A DNA stretch of 64,000 nucleotides from Turritopsis dohrnii (GCA_027922465.2 BQMF02000423.1:310001-374000); one strand, 5' to 3'. Counted from the stretch's first letter, positions 43,148 through 55,614 are shown. Notes: a model not told the origin generated them from the sequence alone. A program made the numbers and translations.

Positions 43148-45571
43148 ATATTGTCATCAAAATACTAACAGAGAGATGCATTTCGGCTGCCGTAACTCGA
43201 TGAAACCTCCTACAGGGTCATACAAAAAGTGCAATTTGGCTCACTTACATCAGATTTCCCAAGTAGAATTCACTCAGATAACACCTTGAATGCGCGAGCA
43301 AAAAAATTTTCAAAGTATGGCTTTTAGGCAAATTTTCCCGTTTCTACGGTACATGGACTGCTTACCAAAATGCAAAATTGTCATTCTTAGTTAGAGTTAA
43401 GTAGACATTTTTCCCCTTCCCCCAGAAGGCTTTGCTTTGCTTTAGGTTTGTTTCAGGGAAACCAATACCTACATGCTATTAATGTAAGGTGTGGATGGGA
43501 ATATATTGTTTGTTGACCTTTTTTGACAATCTCTTATATTCTAGAAGTAAGGTTTCTATACTTTTTAAAGCACACTAAAATTATTTGTTGACTGAGCATC
43601 AATGTGCTTAACAGCTGTGCTGTGTGCTAGTAGGAATATCCATACGATCCAAACGTATTTCTTATCCATTCCTTTTGCTTCTACGTTTCAGCTATTTTTA
43701 TTTAGCCTTTTGTGTTTTTTGAACCACTGGTACAAGAAAGAGTTTATTTCCACACAACAGACCGAACTAGTTAACACAACATCATTTGCTGCATGCAATG
43801 AGACCACAAAGTTTGTTAATTGGTTCTTAGAGATTTTGAATTCTTAAGGCTAGGTGGAAATGTAGCGTATTAGGCTTTACCCTCTGTTTGGGGTAGTAGG
43901 ATATATATATATATACAGAAAAAAATTGACCTTGATTATTTCTAATGTAATCCACTCAGCAAAAATCAAAACAGCATACATCATAATGGAATTTGAAAGG
44001 GTAAAATCTGTGTCACTTTGGGTAAATATATAATCAATCTATTAGGTATTTTATTAACCATAAGTTTTTTAATAATAAAAACATGAACATTCAATTATTA
44101 ATTTATTTTACGAAACTTCTCGTAAGTATCTCTTACATCTTCAGGTTATAATACACTGTTGTACAGTTATTATTATCAAATTGAACTGCTTTACAATAAA
44201 AAAATGTAAGCAACATTACCTACCTGTAATGGCAGAAAATTATTGTCTGATTTGCTATTCAATATGCAGCAACTACATTGTAGTGTTAGAATTTATAACA
44301 TTTGCGCAGGTGAAACTTTATAACATGTTTTTGTCAAATGATAATGTAATTTTCAAAATTCTTTAAATGAATTAGATAACTGAAAAGTAAATCAATAAAT
44401 TGGTTTTTCTATAACTGTACGCCTTGGTGTTACTACTTGGGTTCATTCTAATAATATAACATTACATAAAATGATTTTACTTAGGAAAAATCACATTAAT
44501 AACTTATTACTATCATTTTGTGAATGGGAAATTTTATGTTCTTATTAATTAATATGTTGTTTTACTATTTCAGGTGTATATATATCACATTATCAATGTA
44601 TGAATGAAGAGGAAATGTATAATTGTTGGACATCTCGTACACTTGAAATGGAAGGGCTGAACCAAAGATAGGAGTAACTAATGTCAAAGTGAAGTGTTGA
44701 GCATTAACAGCCAGTGTTAAAAAATAATACTCCGGAAGCATTCCTTCAAAGATATCTTCAGTGACAATTCATTTGAAAGTAACGACACATTAAAGCATGT
44801 TTTAAATTGAATTTTCTTTGACTTTTAAAGTTTCAATTAACTGAATGTTGATTGTCATCTCTGGGTTAATGTAAACATTTTTGGAAAAAGTTTGGAATAT
44901 GCCTGTTGTATTTCTTGTTGGTTTCAACTTCCTGGTCTTCTTTATTTGATAATATTTGAGTGTGTATATCTACTATTTACGCAGGATACTTTAACAACTG
45001 TGAGAGTCAAAATTTTTTGAATCTGTACTTATGTATGAAAGAACTGAAAATTATTGATTCATAAAGTATTTTATTTTATTTTGTTATTCCTTCTCTTTTC
45101 CATCTCCATCTCACGTTCACATTATCAAATTCTTAAAAAAAAAAGCACTATCAGACTATTAAACCCAACCACATTTTGACTATTTATATTTTGATATGCT
45201 AGTTATATACTTGATAATAAGTTCTTCATACATGAAAGTTGCTATGGGCTAATTGTGTAATTTTCATCAAATTACCACATCAAAACGAGGCGGGAGTACG
45301 GTTTGGTAAAATTTCGAAATTTGAAATAATATACGGGAGTATTTTTAATAGCAATATAAACTCAAAAGTACATTGTATTGATAGGCTTACATTGCATTAA
45401 TTATTTTGCCAACAAAAGTAACATTATTTTGGTTTGATATGGATACGCATTCATGCACACAGTTACGAATTTAACTCGCTCGGTTTGTCTTTGTCGAATG
45501 AAAATCCGGCTTTCACGCATTCCATATTTTCGCTGGCGAACGGGTGATTACACGCACCCACTCCGCAAACA
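43148..45571. other. Non-coding stretch
   Basis: No gene was recognised over about 2.4 kb. A short TA run is at 43900-43915. It ends at the A before Helitron E. Confidence 0.3.
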
Positions 45572-47816
45572 TCTTATTATAATAATCCGCGTTGTGCATA
45601 CCACTTTTATTTTAGAGAATGACATATTTGGGTTTTTTCTCACGGTCAAATCCTTCTTATTTTTTCCCTTTTCGTCGTAAAACCACGCCAAAGCGAGAAC
45701 ACTTTTTTTATGTTACGTAATCTAAGTGTGACGTCTAAATTTTTTAAACCAATCAAAACGCAAGAAATTATTTTTTCGCCAATTTGATTGGTTGACGATT
45801 TCCAAAAAATAAGTTCGTTAATAACTGATTTTCATTATCGCAGTTGTTTCCACGAAGAAACACAGGTTTGTATATATACGAAGGTATTGTTATTATAAAA
45901 CTGTTTATTGTTAAACTTTTACTGTTATTGTATTTTAGATTAATAAAAGAACAGGCAGCAGCACGTGTGTAAGTGATTAGTTAGCAGGTAGTACACATGC
46001 GTTAGGTGAGTTTTTGAACAGATGTTTGTTTTTTTTATATATAGTTTTTTTTAGATGAAAACCAAACGAAGAACGAGTGGAAGAAAGTCGTGCTGATTTT
46101 ACGTATTTCTTTTTATAGTTATCAAATAGTTATAGGAGTGTAGCAGTAAAGAAGTAGTGTAGATGAAGTTGAAGAATGGCTGCAGAAAGGATGATTGTTT
46201 ATTTACATTGGAGAAAATGATTTTACATCTTTTCGGTGGGAAATTGTTTGGAAAAGATATAAAGTAATATACGTAAGTACATGAGTCAAACGGATTTAAT
46301 AAATACAGCGTTAAAAGAGAGTAAAAACAGAGTTAAAACGATCAAATCATAAAGATGCAGTTACTGATTTGTTTTGGTAACGAAATTGCTGTTCCTTTTT
46401 TTATTTATTTCAAAATGGCTCCACAGTTATGAAGTTACGAAGAAAGCATTTTTATGTCTTTCACTGTATAAAAATGGTAGTGAAATTGCAGTAGAAAACA
46501 AATAGAAAGTGTATGTTTACAATAGGAAAGTATGCTGGAAAGTTAATCGAGTGTTATTAATTTGTTTACTGGATTGAAATATATAGAAAGTAAAGAGTTT
46601 AGAAGTGTTTGATAATGGCTACAGAACATGATCAATATTGATGTGAATTGGTATTGAGAGGTAAAGTTAAAATAGTTTCTATTTAGTTAAAACACAGTTA
46701 GTATTAGTGGATAAATAAAGGATAAGAGGGTTTGAATTTTCCAGAGAGGAGCTTTGAACTTGAATGGCTCCACATATGTGAATGTTTTCATAAGTTAAAA
46801 ATTCTTTAGCTATATACCAATTCTGTCATTACGTTTGATTTCGTCATAGTATGATTAGGTTTTTTGTAAATGTTTTTTGAATATTTTCATCTGAATAGAA
46901 ATGAAGCACATGGTGGGTTAAATTATGATGTTGGGAGGGTTAGTTAAGAGAAGAATTGATTATGTATTTAAGAAGTTCATTAGTTATTACTGTGCAATGA
47001 AATGTTTATGCATTATTTTGTGTTATGGTAATCGTTTACGTACACTGGGTATATACATAAGATTGGCATTATGATTTTATTTGTGACTTTTTATCTTCTG
47101 GGTAAATTTTTGTTTTTAGGATAAATGCGTAGTTGAATTTCATTTGTTGTTGTTGTTGTTTATTTCAATATTCTTACAGCATGATTAGGTTTTCGGTATT
47201 ACAGTATTACAATTATTATTACGGTGTTTTGTTGTTTTTAGTTATTGTTTTTAGGATAAATGCGTAGTTGAATTTCATTTTTCTTCTTTCTTTTTTTGTT
47301 GTTGTTTATTTCAATATTCTTATAGCATGATTAGGTTTTCGGTATTGCAATTCAAGTATTAATTTTTTAGGTAATAATAAAAAAGCATAAAGAAATGAAA
47401 CTCATGGTTTTATTCATGACGTTGATGGTTTTGGGAAGAACAGACTATATATCATTTTAAAAATTCATTAATGGTTGCTGTATAATGTAACTTCCGCACG
47501 CAAGAAACACAGTTGGAAGGTATCGATTTGTTTTCAATTCACATTTTGTAATGTTATTCAATATTTGGTTTTGTATGTCTGGGTAAACGGTTCTGTGTTA
47601 TATATTGCCATTTTTTTACTCAAAATTTTTTTACTTCTCTTCTGCATATAGATATATATTTTGAGCCATATTGCTATTTGTTTCTGTTTTAAATCTTCTG
47701 AATGTAAGAAATGAATTAAAATATTAATGCCTGAAAAGAAACTTTTACATGAGTTAAATTCTGCGACACAACGCATACTGAACATGGGTGGCGAGCGACG
47801 CCGCCTGGGCGGCTAG
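45572..47816 (+). mobile_element. Non-autonomous Helitron E, 2.2 kb
   Basis: It begins TCTTATTATAATAATCCGCG after an A and ends with GACGCCGCCTGGGCGGCTAG, the hairpin type of Helitron 1. The interior is the inverted counterpart of 28897-31189. A tandem duplication of about 125 bases (47117-47210 and 47242-47350, around GATAAATGCGTAGTTGAATT) is present here but single in E'. There is no intact ORF. The next element follows without a gap. Confidence 0.85.
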
Positions 47817-48357
47817 TCTTATTATACTAATCCGCGTAGTGTGTAACACATTTAACTTAGAGAGTGTTTTGTTTTTGTTCTTTTAAATGGTCAAAATCTT
47901 CTTAATCGTGGTCATATAGCGGCAGTTCGACCATGCAAGACACATTCACGATTAGTATAATAGCACGGGGCATTTGACGTCAGATGTTTTTATGATATCA
48001 CGGGGAACCATTGCATTGCATCCCCAATCGAACGCGACGTTTTTGGGGAAATATCTCGAGAACCAATAGGGATAACTGACGTTTTTTGGGGTCCGCGATA
48101 CGGGTGGCGGGGTGACGCAACATTTGGGCCTAAATTTTATTTGGTACTGCGGATATGACGTCATTAAAATCTTTGATCGACGATATCTCTGCAACGGTTG
48201 ATCGTAGTGAAACGATCCCATACACTTTTTTGATCAGCTTTTCGAGCTCTACAACATGGGCACGGTCTCTTTTTGAGATTCGGTGATTTAATTTTTCGTC
48301 ACCTGTTTTCGTCACATTATTTTCGAAATTAAAGCCGTAAAAAACTTTTACGCGAGA
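47817..48357 (+). mobile_element. Short non-autonomous Helitron between E and Helitron 2
   Basis: It starts TCTTATTATACTAATCCGCG directly after the CTAG of E and ends with GTAAAAAACTTTTAC and GCGAGATACTA. The body (47970-48300) resembles the 493-bp element at 32026. Its first 150 bases end with CGATTAGTATAATAG, an inverted match to its own start. The exact right edge is ambiguous by a few bases. Confidence 0.65.
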
Positions 48358-48642
48358 TACTAATACGCGCTGTGCATACCACTTTTTTCACGCTTTCGCT
48401 CTCTAAAATTTCGGGTCGTTTTTGCGGTCACTTTTTCATAAAGGTGTTTAAGACCACGGTTAATATTTTTCTACGATTAGTCAAGGACAGATACCTTTAC
48501 ATTGCATTTTATTTTTATCGTTTCGAACGTTTTGTAAACATAGCAACTAAGTTCGTTCAAAATGTAAACAAATTCATTTTCGTATTGAAAAAGCGAAGGA
48601 GGTGATTATAAAAAAAAGGAATAAGAAAAGAAAAGAAAGCAA

Positions 48643-49040
48643 AAGCCAGTTAAGTTTATGAGGTAACTTTGTATTGTTGTTTATTTCGATAGAAATGAAA
48701 TGGAAAATGAAAGTGTCTTATTTTATGATTCTTATTCAGAGAAGCAGATAAAGAATAGAGTAAAGATTAAAGCCAGTAAAGTTTACGAGGTAATTTATTA
48801 TTATTGTTAATTTCGGAAGATGATTTATGGAAAATGAAAGTGTGTTTTTATGATTCTTATTCAGAAAAGCAGAAAACAGAAAAAGAAGTGCGATAAGGAA
48901 TAGTTCAGAATTAAAGAGTAAAGATTAAAGCCAGTAAAGTTTACGAGGTATATAATTTATTATTGTTGTTAATTTCGGAAGATAATTTATGGAAAATGAA
49001 AGTGTGTTTTTATAATTCTTTATTCAGAGTTGATATATGA
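48643..49040. repeat. Three diverged tandem repeats of about 127-159 bp in the Helitron 2 leader
   Basis: Units start near 48643, 48770 and 48929 with AAGCCAGTAAAGTTTACGAG-like sequence. Each has a donor-like GAGGTAA and an acceptor-like TTTATTCAG at its end. They may be repeated leader exons and introns upstream of the protein start. Confidence 0.6.
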
Positions 49041-49276
49041 ATTAAAAAGCAGAAAGTTAAAAGGAGTGTGGCGATATTTTAAGAACAGTTCAGAGTTTTC
49101 TCAGCTGATTGTTACAATGTGTTACAGTTATCTTTTTCTTTCATGAAACCCATATTTTAATTGCGTTTTTAATTTTCATAAAAGTCAAACTTTTATTTTA
49201 TTCAGGGTTGGGAGTTAATCAACAATTTGGTAGTTATATTTATTCTAAAGTTTCCTTATTATTACTACTGTCTGTC

Positions 49277-50750
49277 ATGTATAATATAGGAAGAGGCAAT
49301 GCTATTGCCCCTGCCATTCCAGCAACTTTCAGGAATGGACAATTTGTTTTGCAACCACCTGATCAACAACAAATTCGATCAGTAATCCAACGTAGGTTTG
49401 CACACGAAGATGTCGCTATTGCGCGACGTCGCGAAACGCAAGTTGATAACACGGATGATCTCCATAATTCTCAAGGTATTTCTGAGAATGAGCGCCGTAG
49501 GAATCGCAATGCTGAAAGACGCGTTCAGTACCGTCAAAATGAAAACGCTGACGAAAGATTAGCTAGGCGGAATAGAAATATGCAACGTATGCGAGCTAGA
49601 TGGGCTACATTAAGTTTGCATTGTGCTGCGCGTCAACCTGATCAATTGCCTGAGCAACATTACTTAGGCCCAATGGACAAGGTTTGTCAACGTTGTAGTG
49701 CTACAATGTTTGCCGATGAAAGTAATTTCAAATGTTGTCATAACGGCAAGATACACCTTAATGACATTAATTATCCTAATGATCTTAAAGATCTTTTAGT
49801 AGGTTATACAAATCAGGCAAAGAACTTTCAAGAAAATATTCGAAAGTTTAACAGTTCTGTCGCTTTTGCGTCGATGGGTGCAAAAATGGCTGTACCACCA
49901 GGTCGAGGACCACCTGTCTTTCGTATTAATGGTCAGGTATGTCACCGTACAGGGAATCTGCATCCGTCAGAAGGTGTTCCTCCATCATATGGTCAGTTGT
50001 ACATTTATGATGGGATGGATGCATTCAATGAAAGAATGGCAAGACCTGAAAATCAAGGTTGTTCGCCTGAGGTAATGCAAAATTTGCAAGACATCATTAT
50101 TAGAGAAAGTCCTTACGCTGCTGCATACAAATACATGAGTGACGTAGAAGCTGAGGAATTACGGCTTACCCAAGAGCAAAATCGCCAACCATCTTTGGTA
50201 AAATTTTGAGTTATTAATCAGTTATCTTTGTAAGTTTTTTTTTTAATCAATTATTTTCAAAATCTTTCATTTTAAAATTTAGGTTAGAATGCATCTGAGG
50301 AGTGGTGGCGATCGGCGGCGTTACAATCTACCCCACCATGATGAAGTAGCAGCTGTTTTTGTTGGTGAAGATGGTGCACCACCTGCCTTTCGGGATATTG
50401 TTGTTTATCCTAGAGACAGACCACTGCGATGTTTACCAACAGATTCACCTCATTTGAATCCAATGGTTTATCCAGTCTTTTTTCCAAGGGGAGAGTCTGG
50501 CTGGACAATAGATATTCCTCATGTAGCTGAATATGCTACAGGTAGTCGGTGTCGCACAACTGCATTACAATATTATACTTATAGGTTTTCATACAGAAGC
50601 AATTTTAATCCCATCTTAAAAGGTAAAAGATTATTTCAACAATTCGCGGTTGACTGTTACTGTAAGGTGGAATCTGATCGTCTCAACTATATTCGGAGAA
50701 ACCAAAAAGTGTTTAAATTTGGAGGCCTGTACTTCTATAAAAAGTGTTAA
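49277..50750 (+). pseudogene. Helitron 2 Rep/helicase, N-terminal part with one intron
   Basis: The likely start is the ATG at 49277 (MYNIGRGNAIAPAIP); the longer open frame upstream crosses an acceptor-like site near 49204. The protein is Arg-rich, without the 23-residue repeats of Helitron 1, and has the zinc finger CQRCSATMFADESNFKCC and PPGRGPPVFRINGQVCHR. An intron at 50198-50282 (gtaaaatt...aatttag, phase 0) joins to VRMHLRSGGDRRRY and HHDEVAAVFVGEDGAPP. The frame proceeds through LFQQFAVDCYCKVESDRLNY to RNQ near 50708, where a deletion removes about 755 bases relative to Helitron 1 and shifts the frame. Confidence 0.85.
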
Positions 50751-51470
50751 ATATTTATTCAAATACGTATATAAAGGACATGATCGAGCGCATGTCGAAA
50801 TTAACGAACAATTGCAATATGATGAAATTAAAACTTTTTTAGATGCTCGATATGTTAGTGCACCTGAGGCTCTGTGGAGAATATTTGAGTTCCCCACGCA
50901 TGAGAAATCACACTGTATCAAAAGATTGGCAGTGCATTTGCCAGATCTTCAACGGGTTTATTTTCAACCTGGTGAAGAGTATGCAGCTGCAGACAGGGCA
51001 TCTATGAGAGACACTCACCTCACAGCATGGTTTAAATTGAATGTTGAAGATCCTGATGCCCAACAATATCTGTTTCCTGACATTCCATATCATTATGTAT
51101 TTCATGATAAGGAAAAAAAATGGAAAGCAAGAGATAAAACATATAAGCCAATAATTTCTCGACTATACAATGCAAGACCAACAGAAGGAGAAAGATTTTT
51201 CCTTCGTGTTTTATTGCTTCATGTTCCTGGTGCCACATCATTTGAGTATTTGCGCACGTTCAATGGGGTTGTTTACGATACATTTCGTGAAGCATGTATT
51301 GCAAGAGGTCTTCTTCAAGATGATGACGAATGGCATAATACATTGGAAGAGGCATCTACATTCCAAATGCCACGACAATTGAGGCAACTGTTCGTCACAA
51401 TATTGACACACTGTGAGCCATTGAATCCGTTGGATCTGTGGAATACATTCAAGGGAGGACTATGCGCGCA
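50709..51470 (+). pseudogene. Helitron 2 Rep remnant lacking the HUH motif
   Basis: The frame resumes at LNLEACTSIKSVKYLFKYVY with the Rep tyrosines, and continues like Helitron 1 through FPDIPYHYVFHDKEKKW and HVPGATSFEYLRTFNG. The upstream HUH (HVH) region is absent. A second small deletion near 51455-51475 (after WNTFKGGLCAH) shifts into the helicase frame. DNA nicking and joining would not be possible with this protein. Confidence 0.8.
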
Positions 51471-51472
51471 CA

Positions 51473-53041
51473 TTGCCTGCTACTCAAGCTGAGCAAAAGG
51501 TTATGGGATATATCGATAACATACTCAAACAATTTGGTATGTCCTTAACGCAATTAAACCTTCCTGAGTTAATTGAACATGTTGACGAGGAAGAGGTTGA
51601 TGTAAACTTATACATTGACCAGACGCAACAGGTAAGGCCTCTGCTTAATGAGCAGCAGGTGGCTGTGGCTGATGCAATATTATCTGCTGTTTCAAATGTA
51701 AAAAACGCTTTGGCACAACCTGATACATTGTTTTATCTTGATGGACCAGCTGGCACAGGTAAAACATTTACTTATAACTATGTTATAGCAGCATGTAGGG
51801 CCAGAGGTTGGAAAGTTGCTACTGCTGCATATACAGGTATTGCAGCCACTTTACTTTCTGGTGGGTGTACATTGCATTCATTATTTCGTTTGCCTGTTCC
51901 TGTTTTAGAAACCAGTGTTTGTAATGTAACTCCGACATCAAAACATGCTGAATACTTGCGTAGTGTAGACCTGTTTCTCATCGATGAAGCGACAATGGTT
52001 TCCACTCATATTTTTCATGCCATCGATCGATTACTTCGTGTTTGTAAAAACGATACTCTCTTTGGTGGTAAAGTACTGTTATGGGGCGGAGATTTCCGTC
52101 AATGCTTACCTGTTGTAAAGAAAGCAAAACCTACTGATGTTATTGAGGTGTGTTTAACCAGTTCTGCATTGTGGGCTTCAGTGACAAAATTCTCATTAAC
52201 TCAAAACATGAGAGCTAGACCTGAGGAGCAACAATTTTGTCAGTGGCTGTTGCAATTGGGTAATGGGGAATTACCATTTAAACAAGATGATCCTGCTAAA
52301 GGTGCCATTGAAATTCCAGATTGCTGTGTCTTGTCTGAAAACACATCACTTATTTCAGTCATGTATGACGGCCTGGAACCTCATCAATATGCTTCGACTG
52401 CTATTTTGACACCTACAAATGAGCAGTCATTAATAATTAATAATGACGTGTTGGAAAGATTGCCTGGTGATCCAGTTTGCTATTTTAGTGCTGATGAAGT
52501 TGATTGTGATGATGAGGACGAGCGACAAAATTATCCGCTTGATTTTTTAAATAGCATCACACCATCTGGTATGCCTCCACATTGTTTGAAACTTAAAGTT
52601 GGAGCAATAATTATGCTTTTACGAAATTTGAACATCAAGAAGGGTCTTTGCAACGGGACACGCTTGATTGTTCGGGAACTATCGCAGAATTTTATTAAAG
52701 CTGACGTTTTGACAGGGTCAGCTGTTGGAGAAACAATTTTCATACCTAGGGTGCAATTGTCACCCTCTGACATAGGTATGCCTTTCACTTTGAAACGTAG
52801 ACAACTGCCGATTCGTTTGGCTTATTCTTTCACTGTTAATAAGAGTCAAGGTCAAACATTTGAAAAAATTGGTTTGTTTCTACAACGACCGTGCTTTTCA
52901 CATGGTCAACTTTATGTAGCCTGTTCTAGGGCAAAGGCATTTGATAATGTTAAAGTCAAAGTTGCTGCCACAGGTAAACAAGGTTACATCAATGGGAAGT
53001 TGTATACACAGAATGTTGTATTCCCACAAGTTTTACAGTAA
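51473..53041 (+). CDS. Helitron 2 PIF1-like helicase, intact frame
   Basis: A 522-codon frame contains all superfamily 1B helicase motifs: Walker A GPAGTGKT near residue 93, IDEAT near 170, GGDFRQCLPV near 205, NMRA near 244, then LKLKVGAIIMLLRNL, NKSQGQTFE and HGQLYVACSR. It ends at TAA 53039-53041. It is cut off from the Rep by frameshifts, yet its own frame is undamaged. The product would unwind DNA 5' to 3' if expressed; whether it is made separately is not known. Confidence 0.85.
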   Translation: MPATQAEQKVMGYIDNILKQFGMSLTQLNLPELIEHVDEEEVDVNLYIDQTQQVRPLLNEQQVAVADAILSAVSNVKNALAQPDTLFYLDGPAGTGKTFTYNYVIAACRARGWKVATAAYTGIAATLLSGGCTLHSLFRLPVPVLETSVCNVTPTSKHAEYLRSVDLFLIDEATMVSTHIFHAIDRLLRVCKNDTLFGGKVLLWGGDFRQCLPVVKKAKPTDVIEVCLTSSALWASVTKFSLTQNMRARPEEQQFCQWLLQLGNGELPFKQDDPAKGAIEIPDCCVLSENTSLISVMYDGLEPHQYASTAILTPTNEQSLIINNDVLERLPGDPVCYFSADEVDCDDEDERQNYPLDFLNSITPSGMPPHCLKLKVGAIIMLLRNLNIKKGLCNGTRLIVRELSQNFIKADVLTGSAVGETIFIPRVQLSPSDIGMPFTLKRRQLPIRLAYSFTVNKSQGQTFEKIGLFLQRPCFSHGQLYVACSRAKAFDNVKVKVAATGKQGYINGKLYTQNVVFPQVLQ

Positions 53042-53616
53042 ATTATTTATTGTTTTGTTTGTTGTGCAGTTTGCCATAATCTATGCCCTTTTTTAAGTTC
53101 AGTAACATGTGTATTATTGTGACGGATGTGATGGATGATTATTACACTGTGTATAGTTTTCCTTTGGGTATCTTTACCAGTGTGATATTTTATTCTATCC
53201 ACCAGGTGGTTCGTTAATGCTGTTTATAGTAGAACTACTGTCTCCGTTTTTTCTGATATACGATGACTGTTCTTTAAGGTGCCAGCTATTAACTGCTATA
53301 TTTAATGCTGAAGAAATGTAATCAACTTATATCACATGATATGTTCATTTCTTCTTTAGGTGGAGTACAAGTCCCATTGACTTACGTTCCCGTCGTGTAC
53401 TCTGTTACCATGAATTGCGCATGGAAAATCACGAGCTTTTAGTCAATAGTAACACATCTCCATAGGCAATTCATGAACCAAAAGTCAGGGCATCTCTTTC
53501 AAAGAGATATATTTGCAGTTTAAAAATGTAGTATCTTTAGCATTGTTTTTGTAAGAGTTGTAAATTAAAACTATGAAATTTTAATTTGTTTTTAGTTGTA
53601 AAAAAAAAAAAAAAAA
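53042..53616. other. Inter-gene region of Helitron 2
   Basis: No ORF was recognised. A run of 17 A precedes the gene 2 start, itself shortly after an acceptor-like TTTTTAG (53593). The region probably holds the 3' end of the helicase transcript and the start of gene 2. Confidence 0.35.
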
Positions 53617-54881
53617 ATGGCTGCAGCCAACAAAGACCTCAGTAAGTTGTACATTTTTAACTGTAATTTTCTATTGCATTTAAGTTATTTGCATTCTAAT
53701 AAATATATCTTCCTCCTATATTTAAGTATTTGAAAAAGAATGTGTTGCAAGTAAGGTCTACCTTATTTACTTTCACCACTTTTTCATTAAAGAATATATA
53801 TTTATAGATGGTTTTGACTGCTTTATTTTTAGAATTAGATGAATTTGAAAAAGAAAAAAACAGGTATGCAACTTAAACATAACTACCTTTCTATGTCCCC
53901 ATTTGAACACCGTGAAGGAAGCTGAATGAAAATGAATTACTACGAAATCATATGAATGTTTCTTCGTTAGTTTTATTCATAAACATTTTATTTTTAAGTA
54001 ACGAAAAGGATGGTTAAAAGGGCAGAGCCCATACCAAAGAAACCTGCTGGTAAGCGTTCTAAATAATAGCATATCGCTAGATATAATTATTTCTGTGCCC
54101 TTCAATTCTGTTATTGATGTACAAGTATACATCTGTATTTTGCCTGAAGGCTTTTATTCAAATGACTCCTTCTTTCTATATACGTTTTAGATGTTCCAAA
54201 GAATAAAGTCTCGAGTAGTGAGTTTTCATTATATTCAATCAATGTTCATTTATATGCAATATTTTTCAACACATACGATAAAAGCAGTTCCATTCTTTAA
54301 GCAGTGATGAGTTATGTATTTTTTTCAGATCTAATGGATGTGGATACATCAACTTCAAACAGTAAGAGTGCAAATATGCTTATTTTGAATGAATGTATAA
54401 TGTATGCTTTCTTTATACTCCATACGTGTTATGTTCCATACGTTTTTAGATGTTGGAATATGTATGGCGGCGAGACCGGAATCTGTGCCTTCGGGCAGTA
54501 GTAAGTTTTTAGGATATAGATTTTATTTTTCAACACACACAGTTCATTTAAGTGTCTTCTTTAATCAGTCACGTGTATGATATTTTTTCAGATCTCGATG
54601 TCGAGGCCAACAGTGGAAAAAGTAAGATTTTATTTGTAGAATCTAACATCAACTTATTGTATTTGCGGTTAACTATTAATTTTTATTGATTTTGTTTAGA
54701 ACTCACCTATGTTGATTTCGCCCGTTACCGTGAAACAAACCCGGGTTCCCGATCCATGGCGGCCTTTCGGGTTTGGTCCAAAAATGGTGGTCGGGACCGG
54801 CCCGACTATATTTATAATAAAAACCAAAAAAAAAAAAAAAATAAACAGATTATTAAAAAATATAATAAAAATATTGAATAA
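53617..54881 (+). CDS. Helitron 2 gene 2: eight micro-exons
   Basis: Exons 53617-53641, 53833-53863, 54009-54049, 54191-54217, 54329-54361, 54450-54500, 54592-54621 and 54700-54881 join without a stop and with GT-AG borders; six of seven introns are in phase 1, the second in phase 2. The frame gives 139 residues: MAAANKDLKLDEFEKEKNR, a Lys/Pro-rich part (KRAEPIPKKPADVPKNK), acidic Ser/Asn-rich micro-exons, and a core TYVDFARYRETNPGSRSMAA then FRVWSKNGGRDRPDYIY. The core resembles that of gene 2 in Helitron 1 (YTRFLRE..., W...GG at the same spacing). The tail runs into an A-rich stretch coding Lys rather than an RGG tail. Function unknown. Confidence 0.7.
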
Positions 54882-55443
54882 TTCTACGCTCTAAGAAACA
54901 GTGTAGAATTAAAGTATGAGTAATAGATGTTTCTTACAGCGTAGAATTAGTTATAGTTAAGAATTATTTATTAATTGGTTATTTATATTATATAGTTTTG
55001 AATAGTTTTAACTGAGATCACGTTTATAAGAAAAGTTGTTCCGAAACTGGATCTATCTGTATCAGAAATAGTGTCGCCTTTGCTAGCGAAAATGAAAATT
55101 GAAATTAAAAAATGTCTTTCTTATTGAAGCTTCTTCTACTGTCGTGGTTTTTTATTGCTGTTTTTACAGTTTGTAAGTTTTATTTGAGAATAGATGTCTG
55201 TTGTCAATCTGTTACCTTTTTTTAGTTTAATTGTCACGATTCAGTGTTTCAGTAAATAATTCTTCGTAGCCAAATCACGTCAACCTACCATGTTCTTTGA
55301 AATCGCTCCTCTCATTTGATACTTTTTATATTGGTCTACATAACTAGGAACCTTATTATACTTAAATTCATTATACTAAGCCTTTCTTTCTGTTCAGCTC
55401 ACATCCATTAAAACCTGTAAAAAGTTTTTACACGGGTTACTAG
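54882..55443. other. Helitron 2 3' region
   Basis: No gene was recognised. It ends in the hairpin GTAAAAAGTTTTTAC followed by ACGGGTTACTAG. A short inverted echo (TTCTACGCT...AGCGTAGAA) lies at 54880-54945. Confidence 0.5.
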
Positions 55444-55614
55444 TTATATATATTGATGAGGAATTCTTTCGGGTCATTTGCTTGATGGTTTTCGCTAAAC
55501 GAGAGAAATTTAAAAGTAACATTTTACATACGTTACATTTTACGTACTAAAAACAATCTTACCGTGGATTGCTTTTAGTAAGTGTGACATTTATGTGGAC
55601 ACTGCATTAAAGGC

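Larger units (their letters stand above)
48358..55443 (+). mobile_element. Helitron 2, about 7.1 kb, Rep region deleted
   Basis: The left end shows TAATACGCGCTGTGCATACC, as in the element at 35789, but the leading TC is not visible at this joined edge. The right end is GTAAAAAGTTTTTAC, ACGGGTTACTAG, then T. It carries the Helitron N-terminal domain gene, a Rep remnant without the HUH motif, an intact PIF1-like helicase and an eight-exon gene 2. Without a HUH nuclease it could move only with help from another copy. Confidence 0.8.
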
